From positions 43,918,666 to 43,982,665 of the forward strand of contig LS997565.1 of assembly GCA_000469685.2 (NCBI GenBank): 64,000 bases of DNA, read 5' to 3'. The notes under the pieces are model-generated. The model was not told the DNA's origin, searched no databases, and saw only the letters and a program-made list of their open reading frames with translations. The position numbers and the translations under genes are program-made. The DNA is from Haemonchus contortus (taxonomy: Eukaryota > Nematoda > Chromadorea > Rhabditida > Trichostrongylidae). Position 1 is the stretch's first letter. Each line of letters begins with the position of its first letter. Positions 54,063 to 64,000 of this stretch are shown one piece after another.

Positions 54063-54245
54063 TTGCATGTCTACGTCCCCTATACAAAACCAAAAACCTA
54101 AGCGTTGCCGTAACCAGCTGATGTACTTTATCCTCCCAAACAAATCTGATGCAAAGTTACCAAGTACCACCTAAAAGAAAGGAAGTTTCGGCTGGCCTAG
54201 CGATCATAGCGATTTGGGATTCCCATGGTTGTGTAATAGTAGTAT
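54063..54245 (-). mobile_element. tRNA-derived SINE-like element, diverged copy
   Basis: Minus orientation. Body landmarks are CCCCTATACAAAACC, AACCAGCTGATGTAC and TTATCCTCCCAAACAAATCT. The head end is decayed (GATTTGGGATTCCCATGG where the B box should be). Confidence 0.75.
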
Positions 54246-54307
54246 CACTTATCTGCACACACCCTTCGCTCTGACCTATAGCTCTTGTCACTAATAGGAT
54301 TTCCGTG

Positions 54308-54325
54308 CTCTCTCTCTCTCTCTCT
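54308..54325. repeat. (CT)n dinucleotide run
   Basis: About nine CT units. No other feature attached. Confidence 0.9.
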
Positions 54326-54792
54326 TGACTATCCCCACTGCTCCAGAAGAGAACCATTTCTTTGGCTAAGATTTAGGTAACTGGGGCTCAACAAAGAATA
54401 CATAACTCAAAGCCACGACCTATTCCTGTCATACCTGCCATTTGTAGCGAGTTATAGATTCGGCTTCCTTTCAATGTAGCAATTTCTCTTCCACCGTCGA
54501 GAAATCTTGAAGAATATGATTTTCAATGGCTCAGGTAAGGAAGATGGTAGCTGGAAAATATTTAACATTTGAGGTGACTGCGAATTGGAAAAGTAATTGA
54601 TACTCATTGAAATCCATGAAGGTATAAAAATTGAATGAAGGCTATCTATCTTGCAGGATGAAATGCAAACGAACAAATGAGGACATGAAATTCAAATGAG
54701 GTTTTCTTCAGACCAACATACGTCTTCTGCATAAATAACAGAAAGAAAGACTGGTAAAATTTTCGCTGACCTACCGAATTCACCACAGCGAT

Positions 54793-55345
54793 TTAAAGGC
54801 ACAGTTCACGATGAAAATGGTGTCTGACAAGGGAAGGATACTTGGTCGCAGTGGCCATTCAAGATGAGATGTATATATGCCTACTAGTCTACCACACTAG
54901 CCGCTAAGCCACCATTGCGCAGTACTGGGTTTGCTCGACTAGGTGATCCGTTTGGTACAGTGCTATAACACAAGGGAAGCATCGGTCCCGTAACCCCGTA
55001 ACTTTGTTCCCAGAATCGTTTCGCAGATTTGGAACACAGATTTGAAATCAGCGTTCGAAACCACCTACGGGAGTAGTCATCTCATCTTAAATGGCCCCTG
55101 TGACCAAGTATCCTTCCCTTGTGGGATCTCCTTATGGTACGAATTCGAGGCTTCCCCTTATACTGTACTCGCCGCTATAAGGTCGAAAAACGTACTGGAT
55201 AGGGCACAATAAGGCGCCAAAGACTTGTATCCCATACCCATAGTGAATGCCACACCCATAGTGGACGAGTTTCTACGACTTTGCAGAGGCTGCACTATCT
55301 CAATGGACACAAGTGTAGGAAGTTCAAACAACGTGTCGTATACAG
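54793..55345 (+). repeat. unnamed repeat with TTGAAGGC-type end, copy 1, interrupted by a foldback insertion
   Basis: Starts with TTAAAGGCACAGTTCACGAT and, after the insertion at 54828-55121, continues with segments shared with the copy at 57071. These are GAATGCCACACCCATAGTGG, GACGAGTTTCTACGACTTTG and GAGGCTGCACTATCTCAA. Same orientation as copy 2. It lies about 1.2 kb upstream of the ShKT gene. The right end is not defined. Confidence 0.75.
54828..55121. mobile_element. foldback/MITE-like insertion with about 50-bp inverted ends
   Basis: A 294-bp segment bounded by CAAGGGAAGGATACTTGG and its exact complement. The complementarity continues imperfectly to about 50 bp (GGCCATTcaagatgagatg-type). 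The paralogous repeat at 57071 reads straight through this point (TCTGA|GATTTCCC), which gives an uninserted allele for comparison and defines the insertion. No target duplication longer than about 3 bp is apparent. No coding. Confidence 0.8.
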
Positions 55346-56467
55346 CCGCCAATAATTTTGTATACTCACTGACACTGAATGATGTTCCCGTAAAGAAAAG
55401 GAGCTACATTCATAAAAACATTTGGTGATAGTGTTATTATGACTCGGCAACATTTGTAAGGAACATTCAAGGCTTTGGATGCCTACCAGTTAAACCTTCA
55501 GTGGGTCATTATTTTTGAGATGAACAGCGACAGATCGAGACTTCTAATCAAAGGCATAGGCATCGGTGCATTTTGAATATCGTTTGCATGCCCTTTCGCT
55601 CCTTTATCGAATTTGGGGCTCCGAAAGATATCATTTGTCTCAAAGAAGAAGCGTGCTCTTTGCCTATAATTACAACTCTATGATAAGAAGGAGGGAAGCC
55701 TAGCTAACGATGGGCGACCAGACTACTGCTTCAGGAATGTAGGAAGAGTATTTGCGAAAGCGACAGAAGTTTAAGCGACTTGATCCACCACTCATGAGAA
55801 AACACAATCTGTTTCATCAGAGTGCTCTAGCAGCGTGGGTGTCACAGCGAAAGTATCCACAAAGAGAACAGCTGAGTCTTCAGCGCTGAACAAGTCCGCA
55901 CTGCTCTCTCAGTTTGCAAAGAAGCTTCTGCCTCGCATTTTTAGGGATTGTTTCCCATACAGGAAGAGATGGCGACACTCTAGACTTCTAAAGCCCTTTT
56001 GGCTTGAACGACATGCTTGGTTTACTGTATCAACGTTTGCTTGACAGGCAATAGAGAAGAGTCGATTGAGTCTGAATATGGGAATACAGCCTCGGCTGTG
56101 CAGAGAAGCTGCTCGTTTAGTGGTTGAACTGCTCTGTTCGTGTGTAATCGCTAAACTTTCACCCTCTGTAGGTCTGGACCTCCTTCTCCCTGGGCTCTCG
56201 AAAAAGAATAACGGGGAATTTGATTGGCAGTGATTGAGAAGAATAACCTTGTAAATCGCATAGAATAGACAGCCCTGCACTTCTTCGGAGATCCCTCAAC
56301 TGCAAAGAATTCAGACGCGTGAGCAGTTTTTTGTAAGATCTGGGCTTGATCGATTCAATTTCGATCGATAGGATCAAGGCAAAGTACATAGTGGTTGAGA
56401 AGCTTCCAGGCATCCATACATATTTGTCTTCATCATCGTCGCCTGATTAAACTCAGCCATAGCTAAC
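55346..56467. other. upstream intergenic region of the ShKT gene
   Basis: No gene or repeat recognised between the copy-1 repeat and the TATA box. Any upstream control elements of the ShKT gene would lie here, but none is identifiable by eye. Confidence 0.45.
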
Positions 56468-56475
56468 TATAAATA
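56468..56475 (+). promoter_or_regulatory. TATA box of the ShKT gene
   Basis: TATAAATA lies 52 bp upstream of the ATG (start to start). That places the expected transcription start near 56498 and gives a 5' UTR of about 20 nt. A strong TATA with a very short leader is common for highly expressed, tissue-restricted secreted-peptide genes. Confidence 0.65.
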
Positions 56476-56519
56476 GTGCCCACTTACAAGCTACCACCAG
56501 TAGCTCATCGGCTTTGAAT

Positions 56520-56910
56520 ATGTTCTTCTACTTCATCTGTGCTCTTCTACTGCTCGACGCCTTCACAGCTGAGGCACAAGTCAAGGGAGTCAGTCTTGAA
56601 ATCATTCTTATACATATGTTACTTCGGTAACTGGAGCACTATAAGTGTAGATGTTTGTCTCACTTTAGTAGAATTACAAGCAAACCACTTACATACAGCA
56701 TCCTATAAGCTTGCTGTAATTTTGAATGGACTGCGTCATGTTTCCTTTCAGGAGTGCAAGGACAGGGCAGTTGGTACTCGATCGGGTCCGAGGTTCTGCG
56801 AATACATGGCAACATCGAAGACCCCAGATGGTGAGACCCTCTGCAAAGCCAAGGGTTACACTGAGTACGCTAAAGAGTACTGTGCAAAATCGTGTAATCT
56901 CTGTGAGTGA
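56520..56910 (+). CDS. secreted single ShKT-domain peptide
   Basis: Two exons: 56520-56588 and 56752-56910 (acceptor TTTCAG). Exon 1 encodes a signal peptide (MFFYFICALLLL and onward) with a likely cleavage after AEA. Exon 2 encodes one ShKT domain with six cysteines spaced C-x13-C-x14-C-x12-C-x3-C-x2-C, opening CKD and closing SCNLC. The final C-x3-C-x2-C and the acidic residue after the first cysteine are diagnostic of the family. The precursor is about 75 residues. Nematode ShKT proteins are secreted, disulfide-rich peptides, abundant in parasite secretions and also fused to enzymes. The name comes from a sea-anemone channel-blocking peptide, but the fold alone does not show toxicity. A second in-phase donor 9 nt upstream (after 56579) would shorten the product by three residues. 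The intron is open in the same frame as exon 2. Confidence 0.88.
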
Positions 56911-56923
56911 TAGCGTGACAGGA

Positions 56924-56929
56924 AATAAA
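56924..56929 (+). promoter_or_regulatory. poly(A) signal of the ShKT gene
   Basis: AATAAA starts 14 nt after the TGA stop. The 3' UTR would be about 30-35 nt, in keeping with a compact nematode gene. Confidence 0.8.
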
Positions 56930-57070
56930 ATTTGAAAATTTCTTTTAAACGCAAAACAGCTTGTACCGCACATTCGACTCAGAACATGGTCATATGTTCT
57001 TTCAAACACTCACCTAGGACCTGTTTCTCAGATGAAGCATGGTTTACCTGTTATTTTACGCCGACAAGCT

Positions 57071-57591
57071 TTGAAGGCTCAGTTCGCGATAAAAATTGTT
57101 TCTGAGATTTCCCTTTTGTATGAACTCGAATCTCTCCCTTATACCATACACGCCGTTATATGGCCGTAAGAGGCCCTGGGTAGGACACAATATGGGGCCG
57201 GATATTTATTTATGTGTATCGTGTGAATGCCACACCTATAGTGGATGAGTTTCAATGGCTTTGTAGAGGCTGCACTATCTCAAGAGAATCCTATGTAGGA
57301 TCTTCAAACGAATTCTCATAGCCCAATGCAGACAGGCAGTTTTGTACAATTTCGGCCAGATGTAGTCAACCCTTTGCGTAATGGGAGCAGGTTAAATCTC
57401 TTCCAAACACCCCCTTCATGCCATTACCATCACGGTGACCTCGTACAACCTCCATCCCCACTACTTTTGAAAACTCATGAAGAAGGCGGATTTTATCGCT
57501 TGCTTCGCTACCGATGTACTCCTCCATATAAACACTTTCGCTTTTAAACCTTGAAAGGATACCTCGAATTCATCGTGAATTGTGCCTTCAA
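57071..57591 (+). mobile_element. unnamed TIR-bearing repeat, copy 2 (about 520 bp)
   Basis: The left end is TTGAAGGCTCAGTTCGCGAT and the right end is the complement of TTGAAGGCACAATTCACGAT. They match at 19 of the first 23 positions. The left half aligns with the repeat at 54793-55345. A solo end of the same type occurs at 58859. The terminal inverted repeats suggest a non-autonomous DNA transposon. No clear target duplication was found. It begins about 140 bp downstream of the ShKT poly(A) signal. Confidence 0.6.
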
Positions 57592-57717
57592 GGAAGAAGT
57601 CGCGGGACATCGGAACGAGTGGAAAGAACAGTGCAAAGGATGGGCTGCTTCTGATTCTGCTGCTGCTTTAGTGTAGAATGATTATTTCTAACTGATATAT
57701 TTTACTATGAACAAGAC

Positions 57718-57930
57718 TGCAGTGATGTATTGGCAAGAGTCACGCTATCACACCGCATTGTCGCGGTTTCGGACCCAGATCGTTATCCCCATAGGTCAAC
57801 CAAAGACCCCATTTTTTCCGAGATCGGTTAATTGGTACCCAATTCGCCACCGCCTTTGTAGGGTCACATACGCATCCAATAACAAACTACTACTCCGAAT
57901 GAAAGTCGAATAAGGTGCGCATCCCAAAAC
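57718..57930 (+). mobile_element. tRNA-derived SINE-like element, diverged plus-strand copy
   Basis: The head includes TTGGCAAGAGTCACGCTATCACAC and a decayed B box (GGTTTCGGACCC). The body keeps GGTTAATTGGTACC, and the end keeps GAATGAAAGTCGAATAAGG then GCGCATCCC. Part of the middle body is missing. Confidence 0.7.
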
Positions 57931-57967
57931 GATCGCCAAAAGAGTATACTCCATATATCTGCGTACT

Positions 57968-58165
57968 TGTCTATCCACGCCATCGCATTCGACTTCCAAT
58001 TGTAATGGGCTTGTGATGGCCAGTCTAGTCATCCTGTCGGACGAACTTGGCACCAATTAACGGACGTAGTGGTATTGAAAACTAGTGGGTCGGCCAAAAG
58101 AGTATCGGGGTTTGAACCCTGGACCATGCGCTTGTATAATAATAGTGCGCCATTTACCACTTTGT
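57968..58165 (-). mobile_element. tRNA-derived SINE-like element, minus-strand copy paired tail-to-tail
   Basis: Minus orientation. The tail side keeps GCATTCGACTTCCAATTG, the middle keeps GGCACCAATTAACGGAC, and the head keeps GGGTTTGAACCCTGGACCATGCG-type B-box sequence at about 58107 and GTGCGCCATTTACCAC. Its tail faces the tail of the plus-strand copy about 40 bp to the left. Confidence 0.75.
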
Positions 58166-61100
58166 TAACCTTGCGAGTAATCTGTGAAGACCAAAATATT
58201 CATTTTGCGGCTCAAATGAATACTCTCCATTTCTTAAGAGTGTTGAGGAAGGCACAAGAAAGAATCAAACAGAGTGCTTGGATGCCAAAGCAAATAAATG
58301 GATTCATGGGTGGGACTTCCTTTTTGATGGGTTGTTTTCTCTATTACGTAAGAACGGGACCTCTGGCGAAATCCTCATGTCCGATTTGAAATTCAATAAG
58401 GGTAGTTCCGAGGCCTGCCAGCCATATAATCTGCCACAAAAAGTGAATTCGTCAGGTACCGAGTATGAGAGGGCTCCACCTGAAAGCACACAGCTAGCAG
58501 CCCAGAATCACTGCGGAACCCTAACTTTGACGATAAGAAGAGAAGTTGGTGGAAAGCTATACATACTAGAAGAAGCTTGCCACAAGACATGATATGGAGA
58601 TGCATGTTCATGGCGGAAGTGTTGGGAAGGAAATGGGATGCTGAAGGAAAGAAAGAAATACTGAATTTTCAGAATTTGAATTCATTGAAAGGGTCTAACA
58701 AAAACGCATATGATGAGGGCAAAGCTTTCAAATATGTTTGACTTTTTGTATGTTAGATTGTTTTACAAGTTATCCGGCTGCTGGTTCACGGTTCGACGCA
58801 GTTCCCTTATGAATAAACCCACAAACTATGAAGGATTGAGCAGGTTAAGCAACTTTCTTGAAGGCACAGTTCACGTTGATCTTGAAGTAGCCCTTTTTAT
58901 TCGAGAAGTGGAATTGTAGGTTGCGTATAGTCCATCGGTAGTGAAGAAAGCAAGAAAATCCGCCAATTTCGAGAAAAATAAGGCTTCTAGAAAAGAGGAA
59001 AATAAGGGTTGGACGAGATTACCACGACGGAAATAACATGGAAGGGGTATTCGGACGAGAATGCAGTTGTTGCAATTGCAAAGAGCTGACTACAACAAGC
59101 CAGAACTGTACAGAACTACCATTTGCTGTTGCTGTGGGTCATGACAAGTTGCTGGGGCCTCCTACATGGGTACACCTTGTGAATGGTGGAGCCTCTGTAA
59201 TGCCGGTTAAACTCGTCCGACGATACATACGATAAAATTTTTGAGCCTTCATAACGCCCTAGGCAGTCCATTTTTCGACCTGATAGCTCCAGATATGGTA
59301 TATGAGGGGGCCTTAAATTCATCCTATGGGGTAATTTCGGAAACCTTTTTTGAACTGTGCTTTTGAATTAATACTTTTGACAAAAAGCCTAGCATACTTC
59401 TTCTATTGAATTGGGGCTCCTGGAATTTGATTGTGATTCCTGTCTTTCGAATCCAGACAGGTTACACCGCATCATGCACCAAGCTGATCTGGTGACCCCA
59501 ATTTTTTTGCAAAAATCAGATTAAATTTCTCTTTACGTTCTCCAAAAATCGATAATTTCCTGGTACACAGGGCATTGTTGCTACCACTGGATTTAGCCAA
59601 TCTTGCTGGATCTGGGTAGAAAGTTTTTTCGGAAGACTAGATGAATCAGTAGTTATCTTACGCCTATATGTTTCCCTCATAAATTTTAGTTCCCTCTTCT
59701 CTCGAAGAGAATGGAAAAAAATCCCAGTCAACTTCCTCCCCCAGACAGCTGGGTCTTACGTTCCGGAACTTTACTAGTGAACTCTGTACTTAACCTGAAC
59801 CTTCTGGTAGCCTGCTCGGACAACCCCTTCACCGTCGATTTTGGAAATTCTTTGATCCATCATGGTTCGTGAAACGAAAGTTCATGATTCGAAAGAGATG
59901 GCTAACGACGGTGCCCGAGGGTTTCACTCAACCCTATGATGACCTACATGTAATCAAGCCATCAATAAGTAGCAGTCAATCTCTGAGAACGGCCAGAGAT
60001 TTCCCAAACAAGCCTTCACATTGTCTTTTAAGGTCTTTTTGTTCGTTTTATTTCTGTCTGGCAAGGTTCTGTTTACGCTTCATACTCCTCCCTTGTCAGC
60101 CAATCAAGTAAATGAAACAATTTTTTCGGGATTCTTCCATCAACATCTACGGTTGTTTTGGTTGAATTTCCCAAAGGGCCTATCATTCACTTGCTTACTC
60201 CAAGCGTTTGTGACCTTCGATTGTTCCACAGACACTATCAATGCACAGAACTTTTTATTAGTTACTTTTGCAGTTTTTTTATTTTACCTCTGTTAGCTCG
60301 TGCGGAAAATACTTCCCAAAAATTCCTAGAAAGTCTGGATTTGTAAAAGAATTTTCCGGAAGTTTCAATTATAATAGAATAAATGAACACTAGTCACTTG
60401 TATGCTCATAACATACCAGAAAATTCCTTGTTATCGCAGTCAACTGCCCGTGTCGAGGTTCGCCTTCAACTTTGTCCTTTCGGGCTGTGAGGCATTGGAA
60501 CCAGGTACGCACAAAATCGTTCAGAAAGAGCCTCAGGGCCACGGTTTAATACAGCTTTCGACTGGCGTCATCGGCGGGAAGGCCGGATTCGGATTTGTGA
60601 GAAGTGGGCGTTGAATATGGGTGGACAATTCGGTTATTGTTTGATTGAATAAGGAAGAAAGAGGTAGGGATATGCTGTGCGTATAAGGTATGGCAATGTC
60701 CTTACATAGAATGCCCTTGGAAGCTCCCAGCAAATTCGGGAGAAATCTGGGCTGCGAAGAGATTTCCGGCGAACTTCGCTAGCTGACATTATTCGCATTG
60801 ATTATACTTATAACTCTAAATTACAGTTCAGATTTTCACGCCAACAATCTTTTCGTCGTTCAGATGCTCCACGTACTCAATGACAGACTATCACACTTTA
60901 GTATATAAAATTCTTCGGTACATGTCATCATCTTGTTTCCATTGGGCTTGTTTACCACACTCGTTTACCGGTCCAAACCCCGTGTTGTGAAATCGTTTTC
61001 CTCTTACTCAGTGCTATGTAGGTACATGGCATTCACCTCAATGGCAGCCTATCATCCTAGTCGTCGTTGGTGCATATGCATCTGGTCCGGAAATACCCAG

Positions 61101-61256
61101 ACCGGATGCTGGGTTACTGCTTGAAAAACTAGCAATTTTCAGAAAATCTCGAGCAATCACCTTTTCTCAGAAGCTTTCAGAAATGTAATAACTTTCTTGT
61201 TACCACCATGAGATCCCCTTGAGATTCGCACCTGCCGTCTTCAGCTCTGAGATATA
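58166..61256. other. intergenic stretch, no gene recognised
   Basis: No exon chain recognised. A solo TTGAAGGCACAGTTCACG end of the TIR repeat lies at about 58859. Other open frames carry no motif. Confidence 0.45.
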
Positions 61257-61764
61257 CAGTAGCGCTCAAAAGTATTCGGCCAAATGCTTCTTCACTCGTA
61301 CTTTTCAATCATAACTCCTTTACTACTGGATCTAATCAAGCGGAATTTCAATATGTGTAGCATTGGTGTGGTGTGAATATTTAGCACTATTGACCTGCAA
61401 TCTGATCATGTTCCAGATATTCAAAAGGGCTTGAACAAAAAATCAACGGGAAATACGAATGGTGGTCCTTCCAGGAGTCCTTTCCTTTGTGCCATGTTTT
61501 AAGTGTACGAGCACTAATGTCGAACCCACAAGAGAAGAAGAACGTGCATAAGGTCGGAATAACTGCAGACGTTACAAACTTGCTCTCAGCATAGTTTACA
61601 AACGCCTCCCCATTAGTATGTGGATATGGCTGTTTTGCAGTCAAGTCGTGTTGGACAGTGTAAAATATGCTTCAGCTAAACATATCAAAATTTCATGTAA
61701 TTTGCTCATCTGGGAAAAAAGTTACGGCAAGTTAAAGTTGGCCGAATACTTTTGAGCGCTACTG
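61257..61764. mobile_element. Tc1/mariner-type MITE
   Basis: A 508-bp element with inverted ends CAGTAGCGCTCAAAAGTATT and its exact complement, continuing through CGGCCAA. TA duplications flank both ends (61255-61256, 61765-61766). Ends beginning CAGT and a TA target are typical of Tc1-like elements. The interior has an 85-codon minus-strand open frame (61387-61644) that I cannot match to any transposase, so I treat the element as non-autonomous. Confidence 0.9.
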
Positions 61765-62104
61765 TAGTTCCACGAAATCCTGTTGTTCCTCGAACTACCT
61801 ATATAAATAATGTATTTATACCTACATCTAGTCCCTATCGTCTTATCGCGAGCTCAGAATAACAGGTTTTACCGACTGGTCGCTGTTTCCTGTGATTATC
61901 CCAGGGGTTCAGGACTCGAACAAGTCTGTTCTAAAAGATTCTAAATCGCCCATGCTCTGATGGTCTCATGACATTGCTTCGAGCAGCATTCACTCATACT
62001 CTCGCCGAGTGAACTGGTTTTCAGTCCTTACTAAAATAAACCTACACTAGGGTACGGAAATGTTAGCCGTCAATCTCGCATTAGTCCTAAATACAGAGCA
62101 ATTC

Positions 62105-62372
62105 AAAACTGGAGGATGCGCCCCGCACTCGATATCCATTCAATATCGTGGTGGCGCTTTGAATGCATAGGTGGCCTGCACTGACTTGTGGTGGTAAACC
62201 GATGTCCAAACCAATAGTTTTATATTCCCCTGCGGGTCTAGACCAACCGAATCCGAATACGGGAGGATGGAAAGCTTTGTTGATTTGGGCTACTATCGAT
62301 CCAGGTTCTATACCCGGGTCATGCGTGTTAGAGTGGGTCGCCAGTTACTGTTATACCACCCCAGTTTTTTCG
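62105..62372 (-). mobile_element. tRNA-derived SINE-like element, diverged near full-length copy
   Basis: Minus orientation. The tail is GGATGCGCCCCGCACTCG, the body ATATCGTGGTGGCG and TGACTTGTGGTGGTAAACCG, and the middle GGGAGGATGGAAAGC. The B box is decayed to GGTTCTATACCC. The head ends near TTATACCACCCC. Confidence 0.8.
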
Positions 62373-62981
62373 GAAAGTACATATTTATTCTAAGTATAAA
62401 GAGTACGCGGAAACTGTTTTCCAAGGTAGTTACTGACTTACCCTATAAAAGTACATTTGTCATCAGTCGCAGGTGTTCGGTGTTATTCTGGGTAACAAAT
62501 AGGTACGGCTTCATCTTTTGAATCCTGCTGTCGAGCTTAGTCATCCAACTGCTAATCTGGGTGATGTGTTCGCAAATGGATTAGTCCTTTTGTCGCGTAT
62601 TTGTTCCAGTTCCTCTATGTACGTTGATATTTACTACAGAATTGATACTAGATTACCACCCTGTATTCATTGTCGCTACTCAATAGTAACTTCCCAAATT
62701 AATAACTATTGACAGCTTCCAAAATTTTTTATAGCTTTTGATTTAATAGTTTTTTTCTTGCTAGCTGCTACTATTACTGGCAACAGTCAATCTGACTACT
62801 TACTTCTGACTAGCTACTATGATGGTACCTTGTGTACCTCCTGAGCTACCGCCTACTTATCACTTTTCGCTGCTTGGAATATCTTATAGCCCGTCATAGT
62901 CCTTCTCCGAAAAGCAAGTGATCGATATGCATTCCGCTTGGCCATTTCGATAAATTTTATGTATACTGTAACCTTTTTTGT
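62373..62981. other. intergenic spacer, nothing recognised
   Basis: No gene or repeat recognised between the two SINE-like copies. Confidence 0.45.
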
Positions 62982-63165
62982 GCGGAGTTGGTATAGTGGC
63001 ATGTGGCGCGCTTCACACACATGGTCTGGGGATCGAAACCCGGATCGGTGCACGCCTACGCTAGCAGAGACTTTCCATCCTTTCAGAGTCGGCTAGTTGG
63101 TATCAGTACTGTATGGGATGATGTAGTAGCACAGACTTGTACATCAGCTGACCCTACGACATTTC
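62982..63165 (+). mobile_element. tRNA-derived SINE-like element, plus-strand copy with good promoter boxes
   Basis: The head has GTTGGTATAGTGGCATGTGGC (A-box region) and GGGGATCGAAACCC (B box). It continues with CTTTCCATCCTTTCAGAGTCGG and ACTTGTACATCAGCTG from the family body. The 3' tail is lost. The head is among the more tRNA-like in the window, but the body shows that it belongs to this family and is not a tRNA gene. Confidence 0.8.
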
Positions 63166-64000
63166 AATGTATTCGTTGAAATTTCTTACAATCGGCATAA
63201 ATTTGCAGTGCACCTAGGACCCAGGACTTCCACTCTCACTCGATTTGATTCGATCTAAAAAGACGTATTTGGCCAGTGGAATGGCCAGCCGAAGGCCAGC
63301 CAAAGTAAAATCGTCACCAGCAGAATGCTTTGCGATTCTTTTTTTGACTCTTCTGAATCACTTGTTCCATGAAGCAGGTAGACAATTATGTTGTTTTTCA
63401 TTTCACCCCATTCATTTCCTATCGGAATCGACCATAAACGTTCCTGAATCATTTCCACCCCTCCCTATTCCAGCTTTACCTTCTGAAGCCTTACGATCTT
63501 CAGATCTACAGAGAATGCGGCTGGAATGCTTGCCGTTGATTACTTTCTCCTTAATATGCCACATGCAGATTTGGGATTTCATTAGAATGAGTACGGGGTG
63601 CCAAGGGTGAACCTTTCCCCCATCCCGACCAATGTTGATTTCCTTTTCAGGAAAAGATGCCATCCACCGGACAAAGGGGTGGGGGATGGAAGCCGTAATG
63701 GTCAGAAGTTCGACAAAGTGATATTAGGTCTAGGATTACCTAAACTCCATCGCGTCCAAACTAAAATAAGGGTTTGGGCACGAATGACTTCGAGCTCCTC
63801 TGGTACTCCCCTGAAGACGGCCAGGTTAATCAGCAAAGACAGCAGAAATATTTGTCTAATTTTGCATGATAGAAGCCATATCGATTCACTCATACTAAAC
63901 CTTATCGTAAACCTTCTACGCGAGACCTGGCAGCCTGAGTCATCCCTTCCAAGAATCAAATCCAATGACATGTAACTCGAATTGGAAGTCTGATTATATC
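63166..64000. other. right-edge stretch with long overlapping open frames, no gene recognised
   Basis: Open frames of 83-125 codons overlap on both strands (plus 63245-63610 and 63598-63975; minus 63412-63663 and 63702-63971). None shows a domain or clear splice structure. A decayed coding element is possible, but nothing here supports a specific call. Confidence 0.35.

Noticed and set aside
56539..56910. Single-exon 123-residue reading of the ShKT gene beginning inside exon 1
   Set aside because: It reads exon 1 in a different frame and through the intron. The spliced version has a proper signal peptide, splice sites and family-typical length.
62982..63060. Possible functional tRNA gene at the head of a SINE-like copy
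   Set aside because: The boxes are good but the sequence runs on into the family body, and the acceptor stem does not close properly. It belongs to the retroposon.

Overview
This window reads as part of the nuclear genome of a nematode, probably a rhabditid or strongylid (clade V) worm. The reasons are short introns with TTTCAG/TTTACAG acceptors, a small secreted ShKT-domain gene with a TATA box, and many small DNA transposons of the Tc1/mariner superfamily. Base composition is moderately AT-rich. The species cannot be fixed from the sequence. Coding density is very low: I support two real genes, and only one of them is complete.

At the left edge (7-1864, + strand) is the 3' part of a class-III, PLP-dependent aminotransferase-fold enzyme of the AGXT2-like group (ethanolamine-phosphate or phosphohydroxylysine phospho-lyase type). 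Eight canonical exons are clear. A ninth, 114-nt segment inside the longest intron has matching phases and no stop, and looks like an in-frame cassette exon. The second gene (56520-56910, + strand) encodes a secreted peptide of about 75 residues with one six-cysteine ShKT domain. It has a TATA box, two exons and a poly(A) signal. At 36106-36174 lies an orphan signal-peptide exon of the same length and phase, apparently a relic of a related gene.

The rest is intergenic or repetitive. The dominant repeat is a tRNA-derived SINE-like family of about 300 bp with a clear B box. At least 14 full, truncated or decayed copies are present. The copy at 43092-43393 has a perfect 12-bp target-site duplication, and the copy at 51306-51599 splits a pentanucleotide satellite. 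DNA transposons include a decayed maT-like (DD37D spacing) element with intact ends and TA duplications (49719-51001), a deleted mariner with a second mariner end in inverted orientation (34049-34953), a Tc1/mariner-like short element (61257-61764), a foldback element (54828-55121) inside an older repeat, and a TIR-bearing repeat (57071-57591). Two further unnamed repeats form pairs: about 550 bp at 41935 and 53022, and a long inverted repeat at 28744/30396. A pure tetranucleotide array of 126 units lies at 31270-31773. A perfect 43-bp hairpin lies at 15481-15572.

The two genes show no functional link to each other. I found no operon, CRISPR array, rRNA, convincing tRNA gene or antiviral-type gene cluster. 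The observations most worth follow-up are the SINE family, the candidate cassette exon, the ShKT gene with its orphan exon paralogue and its flanking repeats, and the perfect hairpin.
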